64,000 bases of DNA from Mycobacterium saskatchewanense (GTDB taxonomy: Bacteria > Actinomycetota > Actinomycetes > Mycobacteriales > Mycobacteriaceae), in the NCBI RefSeq assembly GCF_010729105.1, contig NZ_AP022573.1, forward strand, positions 1,550,001-1,614,000. The letters are read 5' to 3'. This document shows, in pieces, positions 1-9,200 of the stretch (position 1 is its first letter; every line of letters begins with the position of its first letter). A program made the translations under genes and the position numbers. The notes under the pieces are model-generated. The model had not been told where the DNA came from and searched no databases. It saw nothing but the letters and a program-made list of their open reading frames with translations.

Positions 1-650
1 GCACGGCGCTGACCATCCGTGTCGTGGTCGCCGAGCGGCACGTGTTCCGCCGCGAGCAGGCCGTCGGGCTGTCGGCCTCCGCCTACCTGGCGGCGAAGGC
101 CGCCGTGTTCAGCGTCGCCGCCGCGATCCTGACGGCGATCGTGTTCGTCGTGCTGGTCGCGGTCAAAGGCGGCCCGGTGCACGGCGCGGTCCTGCTGCAC
201 AACGCGACCTTCGAGCTGTACGTGAGCGCGGCCGTCACGGCCATAGTCTCGGCCATGGTGGGGCTCGCGCTGTCGACGCTCGGCAAGTCGCTGCGGGAGG
301 TGCTGCCGCTGTCCGTGCCCGTCGTGCTGGCGTCGCTGTTGTTCGACGGCTGCCTGGTCCCGCTGGTGAGCAAGTGGGGGTTCCAGCAGGTCTCGTGGTT
401 CGTCCCGGCCCAGTGGGGCTTCGCCGCCTCGGCGTCCACGGTCGACCTGCGCCGGGTCGACGCGCTGGCCGCCAACGCCGAGATGTGGGCGCACTACAGC
501 GGTTGGTGGGTGTTCGACATGATCATGCTGGTGCTCTTCGGCGCGGTCGCGTCCGGCGTGGTGCTGTACCGGCTGCGGCCGCCCAGACGCGCGACCGGCT
601 CCCCGTCACTGCATCGCGAACAGCAGAAACTGAGTGATCTGAGCGGGTGA
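1..650 (+). CDS. ABC exporter, C-terminal membrane domain (partial, Rv1747-like)
   Basis: The open frame enters from the left edge, so only the last ~215 residues are present. It begins with a cytoplasmic loop (VAERHVFRREQAVGLSASAY) typical of the ABC-2 type permease half of FHA/ABC fusion exporters such as Rv1747 and of ABCG-like transporters. At least four hydrophobic segments follow, roughly at 79-165, 210-285, 300-365 and 510-580 in nucleotide terms. The ATPase and any FHA domain would lie upstream, outside the window. Its 3' end overlaps the convergent lipoprotein gene by about 45 bases. The substrate cannot be told from this part. Confidence 0.75.
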   Translation, partial: TALTIRVVVAERHVFRREQAVGLSASAYLAAKAAVFSVAAAILTAIVFVVLVAVKGGPVHGAVLLHNATFELYVSAAVTAIVSAMVGLALSTLGKSLREVLPLSVPVVLASLLFDGCLVPLVSKWGFQQVSWFVPAQWGFAASASTVDLRRVDALAANAEMWAHYSGWWVFDMIMLVLFGAVASGVVLYRLRPPRRATGSPSLHREQQKLSDLSG

Positions 651-1751
651 GAAGTTGTTGTCGGTGACCAGCACCACCGACTGGCGGCCGTCGGGCAGTT
701 TGGGGCCCAGGGTGATGCCCTCGACGTTGTCGGTGGGGTTGCCGGGCGTCCCCAGCCCGGGCGTCGCGCCGAGGTCGGCAGCCAACGATTTGCTCATCGG
801 GGTCAGCACCGCGTGCTGCAGCGACGGCACGGCCGAGACGTCGGTCGCCGCGCCGAGGTCGGCGCGGTAGATCCGGACGTACGGGGGCACCGAGTCGGAC
901 CGCTCCAGCACCAGGAACGTCGTGTCGGACAACGCGACGAGATCGGAGACCCCGTTGAGGTCGGCGGGCGGCGGCGGGGGCGCCATCGGGTAGGCGTACT
1001 GCGCGGTCTCCATGCCGGTGGCGGCGTCGAACTTCGTGACCCTGGTCAGCACCTGGTGGCCGTCGTCGGTGGCCGGGCCGTCGTTGTAGCCGGGGTCCTC
1101 CATCGCGGCGAACACCCACCGCCCGTCGGGCGTCAGCGTCAGCCCCTCCAACGCCCGGTTGCGGCGCGGCCCGGTGGGCTGCGCCGACATGGCGAGGTTC
1201 GGCGGCAGCGCGAACTGGCCCAGGTAGGCGCCGTCGAGCCCGGCGATCCTGACCCACGGGTCCTGCAGGACCGGTCCCGCGGTGATCCGTTCGCCCTCCG
1301 AGGACCAATACAGGCGCTGGCGCCCCGGGTCGAAGGCGATGCCTTCCGGGTCCGGCGGAATGACGGGCGGCGTGGCGTTCAGCTCCAGCGGCCGGAAGGG
1401 CTGACCGGACTGATCCAGCAGCGGACGGGTGCTTGTGAACGTGACCTTGTCGATTCCCTTGAGGGACAACGACAGCTGCACGGTGTAGAAGCGGGCCGGG
1501 CTCTTCTGGGAGCGGTCGTCGCTGATCACGTAGTAGAGCTGGCTGCCGGCGTCGTAGCTGATCGCCGACAGCCCGCCGACGATCGTATTCTCGAAGGTGG
1601 CGCCGAACGGCACCTGCGACTGACCGAGATAGGCCAGCAGCGGGGGCGGAACGGGGCGATGGCGCGCCGGGGAGCATGCGGCCGCGAGGAACAGCCAGCC
1701 GGCCGCCACCAGGCGGCCCGCCATTTGGCCGCCGCGTCGCCACCGACCCAT
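606..1751 (-). CDS. Lipoprotein with esterase-like/phytase-like beta-propeller domain
   Basis: 381 residues. The N-terminus has Arg residues, a hydrophobic stretch and a lipobox ending LAAAC, so it should be a membrane-anchored exported lipoprotein. The rest fits the 'esterase-like activity of phytase' domain (Phytase-like family): blocks such as EGIAFDPGRQRLYWSSEGE, EGLTLTPDGRWVFAAMED and the C-terminal EGITLGPKLPDGRQS are the repeated propeller strands of this family. The true substrate is unknown. The ATG at 1751 is supported by a TAACGT box six bases upstream, consistent with a leaderless transcript. It is divergent from the acyl-CoA oxidase-like gene. Confidence 0.8.
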   Translation of the reverse strand: MGRWRRGGQMAGRLVAAGWLFLAAACSPARHRPVPPPLLAYLGQSQVPFGATFENTIVGGLSAISYDAGSQLYYVISDDRSQKSPARFYTVQLSLSLKGIDKVTFTSTRPLLDQSGQPFRPLELNATPPVIPPDPEGIAFDPGRQRLYWSSEGERITAGPVLQDPWVRIAGLDGAYLGQFALPPNLAMSAQPTGPRRNRALEGLTLTPDGRWVFAAMEDPGYNDGPATDDGHQVLTRVTKFDAATGMETAQYAYPMAPPPPPADLNGVSDLVALSDTTFLVLERSDSVPPYVRIYRADLGAATDVSAVPSLQHAVLTPMSKSLAADLGATPGLGTPGNPTDNVEGITLGPKLPDGRQSVVLVTDNNFSPAQITQFLLFAMQ

Positions 1752-1757
1752 ACCCGA

Positions 1758-1763
1758 ACGTTA
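1758..1763 (-). promoter_or_regulatory. -10 box, leaderless promoter of the phytase-like lipoprotein
   Basis: TAACGT on the minus strand lies six bases before the ATG at 1751, matching TANNNT-N6-start. The divergent gene has its own box at 1819-1824, so about 55 bases separate the two -10 elements. Confidence 0.55.
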
Positions 1764-1818
1764 TCGGGCGGCTCTGGCGATTTCATCGGCGTTGTTCCCG
1801 GCGACACCGACGGCGGGT

Positions 1819-1824
1819 TACGGT
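1819..1824 (+). promoter_or_regulatory. -10 box, leaderless promoter of the acyl-CoA oxidase-like gene
   Basis: TACGGT is followed by six bases and the ATG at 1831. This supports the internal ATG rather than the longer open frame that starts further upstream. Confidence 0.55.
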
Positions 1825-1830
1825 CGAATT

Positions 1831-3771
1831 ATGGCGCCAGAGACGAAGAGCACTGCCGAACATCTGCGCGACGCGTTGGACGGGCGTTGGCGCGACGTGA
1901 AGAACCAGCTGCGGGCCACGATGAGCGAGGACCTGTTCCGCCCGCACTACACTCCGAACACGGTGATCGCCCGGACCAAGGTGGCCGAGCAGATGCGGAT
2001 CATGGCCGCCTTCGGCGCCGCCGCCGACAACTTCCGCAAGGAGCACGGCGGCACCGGTGACATCGGCGCGGCGATCACCATGATCGAGATGCTCGCGATG
2101 TCGGACCTGTCGCTGATGGTCAAGGCCGGCGTCCAGTGGGGGCTGTTCGGCGGCGCCGTCGAGAACCTGGGCACCGAGCGCCACCACGAGGCCTACGTCA
2201 AGGACATCATCAGCCTCGAGCTGCGGGGCTGTTTCGCGATGACGGAGACCGGCCACGGCAGCGACGTGCAGTCGCTGGAGACGACCGCGACGTACGACCC
2301 CGAGACGGAGGAGTTCGTCATCGACTCCCCCACCCCGACGGCGCGCAAGGACTACATCGGCGGAGCCGCCGAAACCGCCACGATGGCAGCGGTTTTCGCG
2401 CAGCTGATCACCACCGAGAATGGCGAGCCGGTCAACCACGGCGTGCACTGTTTCATGGTCCCGATCCGCGACGCCGACGGCAACGACCTCCCCGGCGTGA
2501 CGACGTCGGACTGCGAGTACAAGGGCGGCCTGCCCGGGGTGGACAACGGCCGCATCGTGTTCGACCACGTCCGCGTGCCCAGGGTGAACCTTTTGAACAA
2601 GTACGGCGACGTCGCGGCAGACGGCACGTACAGCTCGCCGATCGAGAATCCCAACCGCCGATTCTTCACCATGCTGGGCACGCTGGTGCGCGGCCGGATC
2701 ACGGTGGGCGGCAGCGCGGGTGCCGCCGCCCGCGTCGCGCTGGACATCGCCACCAGATATGCGTTGCAGCGCAAGCAATTCAGCGCGCCCGACGGCGACG
2801 ACGAGGTGGTGATCATGGACTACCTGGTGCACCAGCGCCGGCTGTTCCCGTTGATCGCCAAGTCCTATGCCCTGCAGTTCGCCCAGAACGAGCTGGTGAG
2901 CAAGTGCCACGACATCCAGACCGCGGACGCCGTCGACGCCGAGGAACAGCGCGAACTGGAGTCCCGCGCCGCGGGCCTGAAGGCGTCCAACACGTGGCAC
3001 GCGAGTCGCGCCATCCAGGAGGCCCGCGAGGCCTGCGGCGGTGCGGGCTACATGGCCGAGAACCGGCTGGTCGCGCTCCGCGGCGACACCGACGTGTTCA
3101 CCACCTTCGAGGGCGACAACCATGTGCTCACCCAGCTGGTGGCCAAGGAGTTGCTCACCGCCTACCGCGACGACATCCGCAGCATGAGCCCGGTCGAGTG
3201 GGTGCGCTTCGCGGCCAGCACGGTCAGCGAGCGCGTCGTCAAACGCACCGCCGCCGAGGCGATCATCCAGACGATCGTGGACGCCCGCCAGGACAACGAG
3301 GAGGAGGGGAGCCTGTTCAACCGCGGCACCCAGATCCAGATGTTCTCCGACCGCGAGGAGTACCTGCTGGCGTCCGTCGCGCGCCGGCTGCAGGGCAAGT
3401 CCAAGGAGATGTCGGCGTTCGATGCGTTCAACGCCGTCCAAGACCACGTGCTGCACGCCGCGTCCGCGCACATCGACCGCGTGGTGCTCGAGGCGTTCGT
3501 CGCCGGCATCGACGCCTGTGAGGACGCGGAGGCCCGTGAGCTGCTGGGGATCGTGTGCGACCTCTACGCGTTGTCGGTGATCGAGGACGACAAGGCCTGG
3601 TACATCGAACACCGGTACCTGTCCACCGAGCGGGCCAAGGCCGTCACCCGGGGCATCAACGATCGGTGCCGCGCGCTGCGGCCGCACGCGAAGACCCTCG
3701 TCGACGGGTTCGGGATTCCCGAGCAGCTGCGTTACGCCGAGATGCTGCATCCGGAGAACTTGACGGTGTGA
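1831..3771 (+). CDS. Acyl-CoA dehydrogenase / acyl-CoA oxidase-like flavoprotein
   Basis: 646 residues, longer than a classic acyl-CoA dehydrogenase (~380-400) and close to the peroxisomal acyl-CoA oxidase type. Visible family blocks are CFAMTETGHGSDVQSLET (FAD/substrate-binding strand), the GGLPGVDNGRIVFDHVRVPR segment, and the C-terminal EACGGAGYMAENRL followed by TDVFTTFEGDNHVLTQLVAK. The last block corresponds to the catalytic-glutamate region of acyl-CoA oxidases. It should desaturate an acyl-CoA at the alpha-beta position in beta-oxidation; whether it passes electrons to ETF or to oxygen cannot be read. The start is chosen from the leaderless -10 box. It stands alone, divergent from the lipoprotein. 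Confidence 0.85.
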   Translation: MAPETKSTAEHLRDALDGRWRDVKNQLRATMSEDLFRPHYTPNTVIARTKVAEQMRIMAAFGAAADNFRKEHGGTGDIGAAITMIEMLAMSDLSLMVKAGVQWGLFGGAVENLGTERHHEAYVKDIISLELRGCFAMTETGHGSDVQSLETTATYDPETEEFVIDSPTPTARKDYIGGAAETATMAAVFAQLITTENGEPVNHGVHCFMVPIRDADGNDLPGVTTSDCEYKGGLPGVDNGRIVFDHVRVPRVNLLNKYGDVAADGTYSSPIENPNRRFFTMLGTLVRGRITVGGSAGAAARVALDIATRYALQRKQFSAPDGDDEVVIMDYLVHQRRLFPLIAKSYALQFAQNELVSKCHDIQTADAVDAEEQRELESRAAGLKASNTWHASRAIQEAREACGGAGYMAENRLVALRGDTDVFTTFEGDNHVLTQLVAKELLTAYRDDIRSMSPVEWVRFAASTVSERVVKRTAAEAIIQTIVDARQDNEEEGSLFNRGTQIQMFSDREEYLLASVARRLQGKSKEMSAFDAFNAVQDHVLHAASAHIDRVVLEAFVAGIDACEDAEARELLGIVCDLYALSVIEDDKAWYIEHRYLSTERAKAVTRGINDRCRALRPHAKTLVDGFGIPEQLRYAEMLHPENLTV

Positions 3772-3810
3772 CGCGGTTGCGGCTTGGGGGCTTTGGGGCT
3801 GTCGCTGCCC

Positions 3811-3840
3811 GTCGAGCGTGAAGCCAGGGCGGGGATTCCG
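3811..3840. repeat. Left arm of a dyad repeat interrupted by the IS30-like element
   Basis: GTCGAGCGTG at 3811-3820 and AGGGCGGG at 3826-3833 are the exact reverse complements of CACGCTCGAC (5147-5156) and CCCGCCCT (5134-5141) on the other side of the insertion sequence. The same arms occur intact in the two repeats at 5232-5291 and 5382-5441. Confidence 0.7.
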
Positions 3841-3855
3841 CGCTCAAAGTCAAGT

Positions 3856-5112
3856 GGTTAGTGCAACAGGGTGTTCAGGCTGCCTGCTCGAGGAGGGCTG
3901 CCAGCCGCTGAGCTGGCGTGTCGAGGTCGAGGGTGGGTCGAGGTCGTCGGTTAAGGGTGTCTTGGATGCGTTTGAGGTCGGCTGGGGTGTAGCCGCTGAG
4001 ATCGCTGCCCTTTTCGAACCAGAACCGCAGCAGCCGGTTGGTGTTCTCGTTGGTGCCGCGCTGCCAGGGCGAATGCGGATTGCAGAAATACACCGGAGTT
4101 TTAGCTGGAGGTGGATGTCTTTCCAGCGGGCCATCTCCGAGCCGCGATCCCAGGTGATCGAACGGCGTAGATGCTCGGGCAATTGGCTCATCGCGGCGAT
4201 CATCGCGGTAGATACGGTCTCGGCGGTGTGGTCGCCAGGCAGGTGCAGCAGCAAGGTGAACCGGGTCGTGCGTTCGACCAGGGTGCCAATAGCGCTGTTG
4301 TTCGGGCCGACGATCAGATCACCTTCCCAATGCCCGGGAACCGCCCGGTCTTCGGCTTCGGCGACCGCTCGGCGATGGTGAACTCCTCACCGCTGCTGTA
4401 GACCCCGCTGCGGCTATCGACGTGACCGCGCGACTTGCGGGCCGACCGCTTAGTGGACAAACACCGGTGCAGATCAGCGCGCAGACTGCCACGGGTCTGC
4501 ACATACAGGCATTGGTAGATGGTTTCGTGGCTCACTGTTGCCAGCTTGTCATCGCGATGATCGCGGGCCAACACATCAGCGATCAGTTTCGGGCTCCACC
4601 CCTGGTCCATCCAGGCCTCGATCGCTGCGCATAACGGGTTGTCAATGAGCTTGAAATTCTTCGGCCGGCGAGCCTTCTCAGCGGCCCGCGCATGAGCCAT
4701 CAGGGCGTGGTAATCCCCGTCGGCGTTGCGATTACGCCGCGTCTCGCGGTAGATCGTGGATCGGTCGCGGTCGAGCCGCTCAGCGATCTCGGCGTCACTG
4801 AGGCCGGCATCGCGCGCACGCATGATCTCGACACGTTCTTCGACACTGAGCCGATGACCTCGGCCACCGGGCAACGACATGTTGCCCGGTTGGAGTAGAC
4901 CACGTCGACCCCGTCCGCCAATCTGCACCTTCATTGCCCCAGCCTTGCGCCACCACGCTGCCCCGACGTTGCGCGACACGCCCAGCTGCCGTTCGGCCTC
5001 CCACACCGACGTTCCCGAGCAGACGAGATCAAAAAACAGCCAGCGCAACTCCCGCGGAGCCCGATATCCAGTCGGCATTGCAACCTCCAAAACTAGGGAT
5101 GTTGCACTGACC
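3856..5112 (-). mobile_element. IS30-family insertion sequence (degenerate)
   Basis: An element of ~1.26 kb bounded by imperfect 13-base inverted repeats: GGTTAGTGCAACA at 3856-3868 and TGTTGCACTGACC at 5100-5112 (12 of 13 match in inverted orientation). Both ends are followed outward by GT, compatible with the 2-3 base target duplication of this family. It contains one transposase gene on the minus strand with two frameshifts. It lies in the apex of a long inverted repeat whose arms are at 3811-3833 and 5134-5156. Confidence 0.8.
3875..5078 (-). pseudogene. IS30-family transposase, two frameshifts
   Basis: The gene starts at ATG 5078 with GGAGG just upstream. N-terminal HTH: HRLSVEERVEIMRARDAGLS followed by IAERLDRDRSTIYRE; this is the IS30 DNA-binding region. 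The integrase part continues with SHETIYQCLYVQ and GRFPG, then shifts frame at about 4332-4338 (one base missing before the expected HWEGDLIVG). It resumes with LLLHLPGDHTAETV and TWDRGSEMA, then shifts again at about 4096-4100 (one base missing in an A run), ending with NPHSPWQRGTNENTNRLLR, which carries the catalytic Glu region, and LEQAA. Both lesions are single-base deletions, so either recent decay or sequencing error in homopolymers is possible. Confidence 0.85.
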
Positions 5113-5122
5113 GTATGAATCT

Positions 5123-5156
5123 GCCGCCGAGATCCCGCCCTGTGCTCACGCTCGAC
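5123..5156. repeat. Right arm of the dyad repeat interrupted by the IS30-like element
   Basis: CCCGCCCT (5134-5141) and CACGCTCGAC (5147-5156) complete the hairpin begun at 3811. The sequence between the arms and the IS ends (GATTCCGC on the left, GCCGCCGAGATC on the right) resembles the loop of the two intact copies, so the IS entered at or near the hairpin tip. Confidence 0.7.
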
Positions 5157-5193
5157 GCCCAGGATCCACTCCAATTGCTTGGCGGCCGCTGGC

Positions 5194-5460
5194 CCTCGCG
5201 CGGCTGCGGGCATCGAGTGTGAATCCAGGCCGTCGATTGTGAAGCCGGGGCGGGAATTCCGCCGAGAACCCGCCCCAGAAGCACACTCGACGCCCAGAAT
5301 GCACACTCAACTGCGTGCCGGCCGCCCCGCCGTCGCGAAAATGCCTCGCGCGGCTGCGGGCATCGAGTGTGAATCCAGGCCGTCGATTGTGAAGCCAGGG
5401 CGGGAATTCCGCCGAGAACCCGCCCCAGAAGCACACTCGACGCCCAGAACGCACACTCAA
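5194..5460. repeat. Two tandem 117-base repeats (period 150) with hairpin cores
   Basis: Copy 1 is 5194-5310 and copy 2 is 5344-5460, almost identical (I see G/A and T/C differences at single positions). Each holds an imperfect inverted repeat: GTCGATTGTG (5232-5241) pairs with CACACTCGAC (5282-5291), and GGGGCGGG (5247-5254) pairs with CCCGCCCC (5269-5276). The second copy has the same arms at +150. No coding role is apparent. It looks like a dispersed intergenic palindromic unit; a third, IS-split copy lies just to the left. Confidence 0.75.
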
Positions 5461-5504
5461 TCACCTTGTATTTCAACCAAAGCCATCAACGTTGAGCGCC
5501 AACC

Positions 5505-5987
5505 TTACTGATGCGGGATCTTGCCGAGCGCCTGCAGTTTGCCGCCCGACCCGATCTTGAACTTCACGGTGCCGATGCCAGTGGGGCAGCACGGCTGGTC
5601 CTTCCCGACCTGCCATTGGTACTGCACCGTCACCGTGTCATCCGACGGTGCTAGCACAGTGATGTACGGCTTGGGGTTGGGCGTTGGCGTGCCCAGCGAA
5701 ACGTTGTGGTCGAAGAACAGCAGCTGCTGGCCCGTCGACTCGCTGGCGATGGTGGGGATGACCTGCACCCAGTACAGGCGGCAGTTCCTGGTGTGCCCGC
5801 GCGCGATCTCGACCCATGCGGTTCCCGGATCGGTGATGGGCACCGAGGCGATGGCCTGCCGCACGGTGTCCGGCGTCGGCCCGTCGGAGTCTTTACATTT
5901 GTCGGGAGGCGCCGACGGCGAGTTCGATGGTTTGCCACCGCAACCGGCGGCCAGCAAAATCAGGAGGATCACGGTCAGCCGGCGCAC
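5505..5987 (-). CDS. LppP/LprE-family lipoprotein
   Basis: 160 residues with a short signal sequence and lipobox LLAAGC near residue 16, so exported and lipid-anchored. The mature part (CKDSDGPTPDTVRQAI, GTAWVEIARGHTRNCRLYWVQ, LLFFDHNVSLGT, ITVLAPSDDTVTVQYQW) fits the LppP/LprE domain found only in mycobacteria and relatives; function is not established. Two paired cysteines in the mature region suggest disulfides. The GTG at 5987 has TAAGCT six bases upstream, so a leaderless start is likely. Confidence 0.8.
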   Translation of the reverse strand: MRRLTVILLILLAAGCGGKPSNSPSAPPDKCKDSDGPTPDTVRQAIASVPITDPGTAWVEIARGHTRNCRLYWVQVIPTIASESTGQQLLFFDHNVSLGTPTPNPKPYITVLAPSDDTVTVQYQWQVGKDQPCCPTGIGTVKFKIGSGGKLQALGKIPHQ

Positions 5988-5993
5988 GTTGTG

Positions 5994-5999
5994 AGCTTA
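5994..5999 (-). promoter_or_regulatory. -10 box of the LppP/LprE-like gene
   Basis: TAAGCT on the minus strand, six bases before GTG 5987. It fits the leaderless pattern seen elsewhere in the window. Confidence 0.5.
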
Positions 6000-6180
6000 G
6001 CGAAGGCTGTGAATGTCCCATCCGTTTCGTCATAGAACGGGCTGCGGGGCCGACGCGCGCCAACGCCGCGGGTAGCCTCGGGCTGGTCCGCTCGTCGACG
6101 ATGACCTGCGATAACACCCCACTGATCGTAAAGCCATCACGGTCACATCACCGCCCCGCCGAGCCCGGTGAGAGGTCACC

Positions 6181-6217
6181 GTAAACGCTCGGAAACATCG
6201 AGCATCCGGTGCGAAAC
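6181..6217 (+). promoter_or_regulatory. GlnR-type box upstream of the nitrate reductase
   Basis: The actinobacterial GlnR consensus is gTnAC-n6-GaAAC repeated. Here GTAAA (6181-6185), six bases, GAAAC (6192-6196), six bases, CATCC (6203-6207), five bases, GAAAC (6213-6217). The two b-sites are perfect and the a-sites are weak. The site lies 65-100 bases before the GTG at 6283. GlnR activates nitrogen assimilation genes under nitrogen limitation, which fits the downstream product. The same arrangement recurs at 10486-10523 with exact six-base spacers. Confidence 0.65.
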
Positions 6218-6282
6218 ATGCTTGCCCCACAATCGCGATAGAGCTCTGTCCGCAAACGACGGCAAACGAGGAGGACGCAATC

Positions 6283-9200
6283 GTGGCCCCGGAGTCCATG
6301 GTGTCCGCCGACGCCGTGAACACCATGTGCGGTTATTGCGGTGTGGGCTGCGGCATGGTGCTGCAGATCGCAACAGAGGGCCAAAGCGACCGTCGTCACG
6401 TCGTCAAGTCGGTTGGCAACAAAGAACATCCGGCCAACTTCGGCCGACTGTGCACCAAGGGCGCCACCACGGCGGACCTGCTCGCCGCGCCGGGCCGGCT
6501 GGATGCGGCGCACCTGCGCCCCGAGCGCGGCGACCCCCCGGAGCCAGTGGACATCGACCGCGCGATCGTGGAGTGCGCCAATCGGTTACGGTCCATCATC
6601 GACGAGCACGGTCCGGACGCGTTCGCGATGTACGTGTCCGGGCAGATGTCCATTGAGGCGCAGTACCTGGCGAACAAGCTGACCAAAGGCTTCATCGGCA
6701 CCAACCAGATCGAGGCCAACTCGCGTCTGTGCATGGCCAGCGCGGCGTCCGGCTACAAGCTGTCACTGGGGGCGGACGGGCCGCCCGGGTCCTACCAGGA
6801 CTTCGAGCACGCCGACGTCTTCTTCGTCATCGGCGCCAACATGGCCGACTGCCACCCAATCCTGTTCCTGCGGATGATGGATCGCGTCAAGGCGGGCGCG
6901 AAGCTCATCGTCGTCGACCCGCGCCGGACGGCGACCGCGGACAAGGCCGACCTGTTCTTACAAGTCGCCCCCGGCACCGATCTCGCCCTGCTCAACGGGC
7001 TGCTGCACCTGATCGTCGAAAACGGGCACACCGACGACGAATTCATCGCCGAATTCACCGAGGGCTGGGAGTTGATGCCCAGCTTCCTCGAGCAGTTCAC
7101 CCCGGACCACGTCAGCAAGATCACCGGTATTCCGGCAGACGACATCCGCACGGCCGCGCGCTGGATCGGTGAGGCCGCGAACTGGACGAGCTGCTGGACG
7201 ATGGGCCTCAACCAGAGCACCCACGGCACCTGGAACACCAACGCCCTGTGCAACCTGCACCTGGCCACCGGCGCGATCTGCAAGCCCGGCAGCGGACCGT
7301 TCTCGCTGACCGGGCAGCCCAACGCCATGGGCGGCCGCGAAATGGGTTACATGGGGCCGGGTCTGCCGGGACAGCGCTCCGTCGCCTCGGCCGACGACCG
7401 GGCCTTCGTCGAAGACCAGTGGGGCATCCCCCGCGGGTCGCTGCGCACCGACCTCGGCACCGGCACGGTCGACATGTTCTCCCGCATGGCCGACGGCCAG
7501 ATCAAGGCCTGCTGGATCATCTGCACGAATCCCGTTGCCACCGTGGCGAATCGGAGGACCGTGCTGGAAGGACTGGAGAGCGCCGAGCTGGTCATCAGCC
7601 AGGACGCCTTCGCCGAGACCGAGACCAACGCGTACGCCGACGTGTTGCTGCCGGCCGCGCTGTGGACGGAGTCCGAGGGGGTGATGGTCAATTCCGAGCG
7701 CAACCTGACGCTCTTCCAGCCGGCGGTCGAGGCGCCGGGCCAAGCGCTGCCGGACTGGCAGCTCATCTCCCGGATCGCCTGCGCGATGGGCTATTCGGCC
7801 GCGTTCGACTACCACTCCGCGGAAGAGGTCTTCGAGGAGATCCGGCGGTTCTCCAACCCGGCCACGGGCTACGACCTGCGCGGCGCCAGCTACGACCGCC
7901 TGCGGCGGACGCCGCTGCAGTGGCCGTGCCCGCCCGACGCCGAAAGCGACCGCAACCCGATCCGCTACCTCAACGACGGCGTCAGCCAGACACGGCTGGC
8001 CCGTGCGGACGGCCGGGTGCCGCGGCTGGCGTTTCCCACCCCCACCGGCCGGGCGGTGTTCTTGCCCCGCCCCCACCTGCTGCCCGAAGAGATGCCCGAC
8101 GACGACTTCCCGTTCGTGCTCAATACCGGTCGCCTGCCGCATCAGTGGCACACAATGACCAAGACGGGCAAGGTCGCCAAGCTCAACAAGCTCAACCCCA
8201 AGCCGCTCGTCGAGATCCACCCAGACGACGCCGCCCGGCTCACCATCGCCGAGGGCGACCTCGTCGAAATCGCCTCGCGCCGTGGGCGAGCCGTCCTGCC
8301 CGCCGTCGTCACCGACCGCGTACGGCCGGGCGACTGCTTCGCGCCCTTTCACTGGAACGACGCCTTCGGCGAGTACCTGTCGATCAACGCCGTCACCAAC
8401 GACGCGGCCGACCCTATCTCCTACCAGCTGGAGTTCAAGGCCTGCGCGGTCACCCTGACCAAAGTCGGTGTGGCCGAGCCGGATTCGGCTCCCGATGCGT
8501 CCGACTCCGGCCTTCCGGCGCCCGCCAATGCGATCGACCCCGGCAAGGTGGACACCCTGGCCACCCTCCTCGGCGTCACGGACGAACCGGCGCCTCAGTT
8601 CGGTCCGCTCGGCCGCTCCTATCTCGCGGGCCTGGTCACCGGGCTGCGCGCGGAGGCCGGCCGAGGCGCCGTCGGCGTGCCGACTCTCCCGCAGAGCGCG
8701 CCGTTCGATCCGGCGACCCGGCTGTGGGTGGACGGCTTGCTCGCCGGGCTGTTCGGCCACACCGAAACGACGCCCGCCGTGCGGGAAGAGCCGACGACCG
8801 AGACGCCCGCCGGGCGCGCATCGATCGTGCTGCTGTGGGCCTCTCAGACCGGGAACGCGGAACAGCTGGCCGCCGATATCGCCGCGAAACTGGGCGAGGC
8901 CGGCCTGCCGATCGCGTTGCACAGCATGGACGACTTCGACGCGGCGCAGCTGCCCGCGGTCCGCGAGTTGCTGCTGATCACCAGCACCACCGGGGACGGC
9001 GACGCGCCGGACAACGGCGTCGCCCTGTGGCGGGCGCTGGCCGCCGACGGCGCGCCGCGACTCACCGACACCCGTTACGCCGTCCTGGCCCTGGGTGACT
9101 CGAGCTACGACGACTTCTGCGGTCACGGGCGCAAGCTCGACGCGCGCCTCGCCGAGCTCGGGGCGACCCGCATCGTCGACCGGGTCGACTGCGAACCCGA

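Noticed and set aside
1783..3750. 655-residue minus-strand open frame opposite the acyl-CoA oxidase-like gene
   Set aside because: Composition is His/Val/Gly/Arg-rich as expected from a high-GC antisense shadow; no domain pattern.
5194..5460. Repeats considered as a short CRISPR-like array
   Set aside because: Only two copies, 117-base units with 33-base spacing, internal palindromes and no cas genes.
6181..6240. Stem-loops in the nitrate reductase leader considered as an ANTAR target pair
   Set aside because: Loops do not match the hexaloop A1/G4 pattern; the regular GAAAC spacing fits a GlnR box better.
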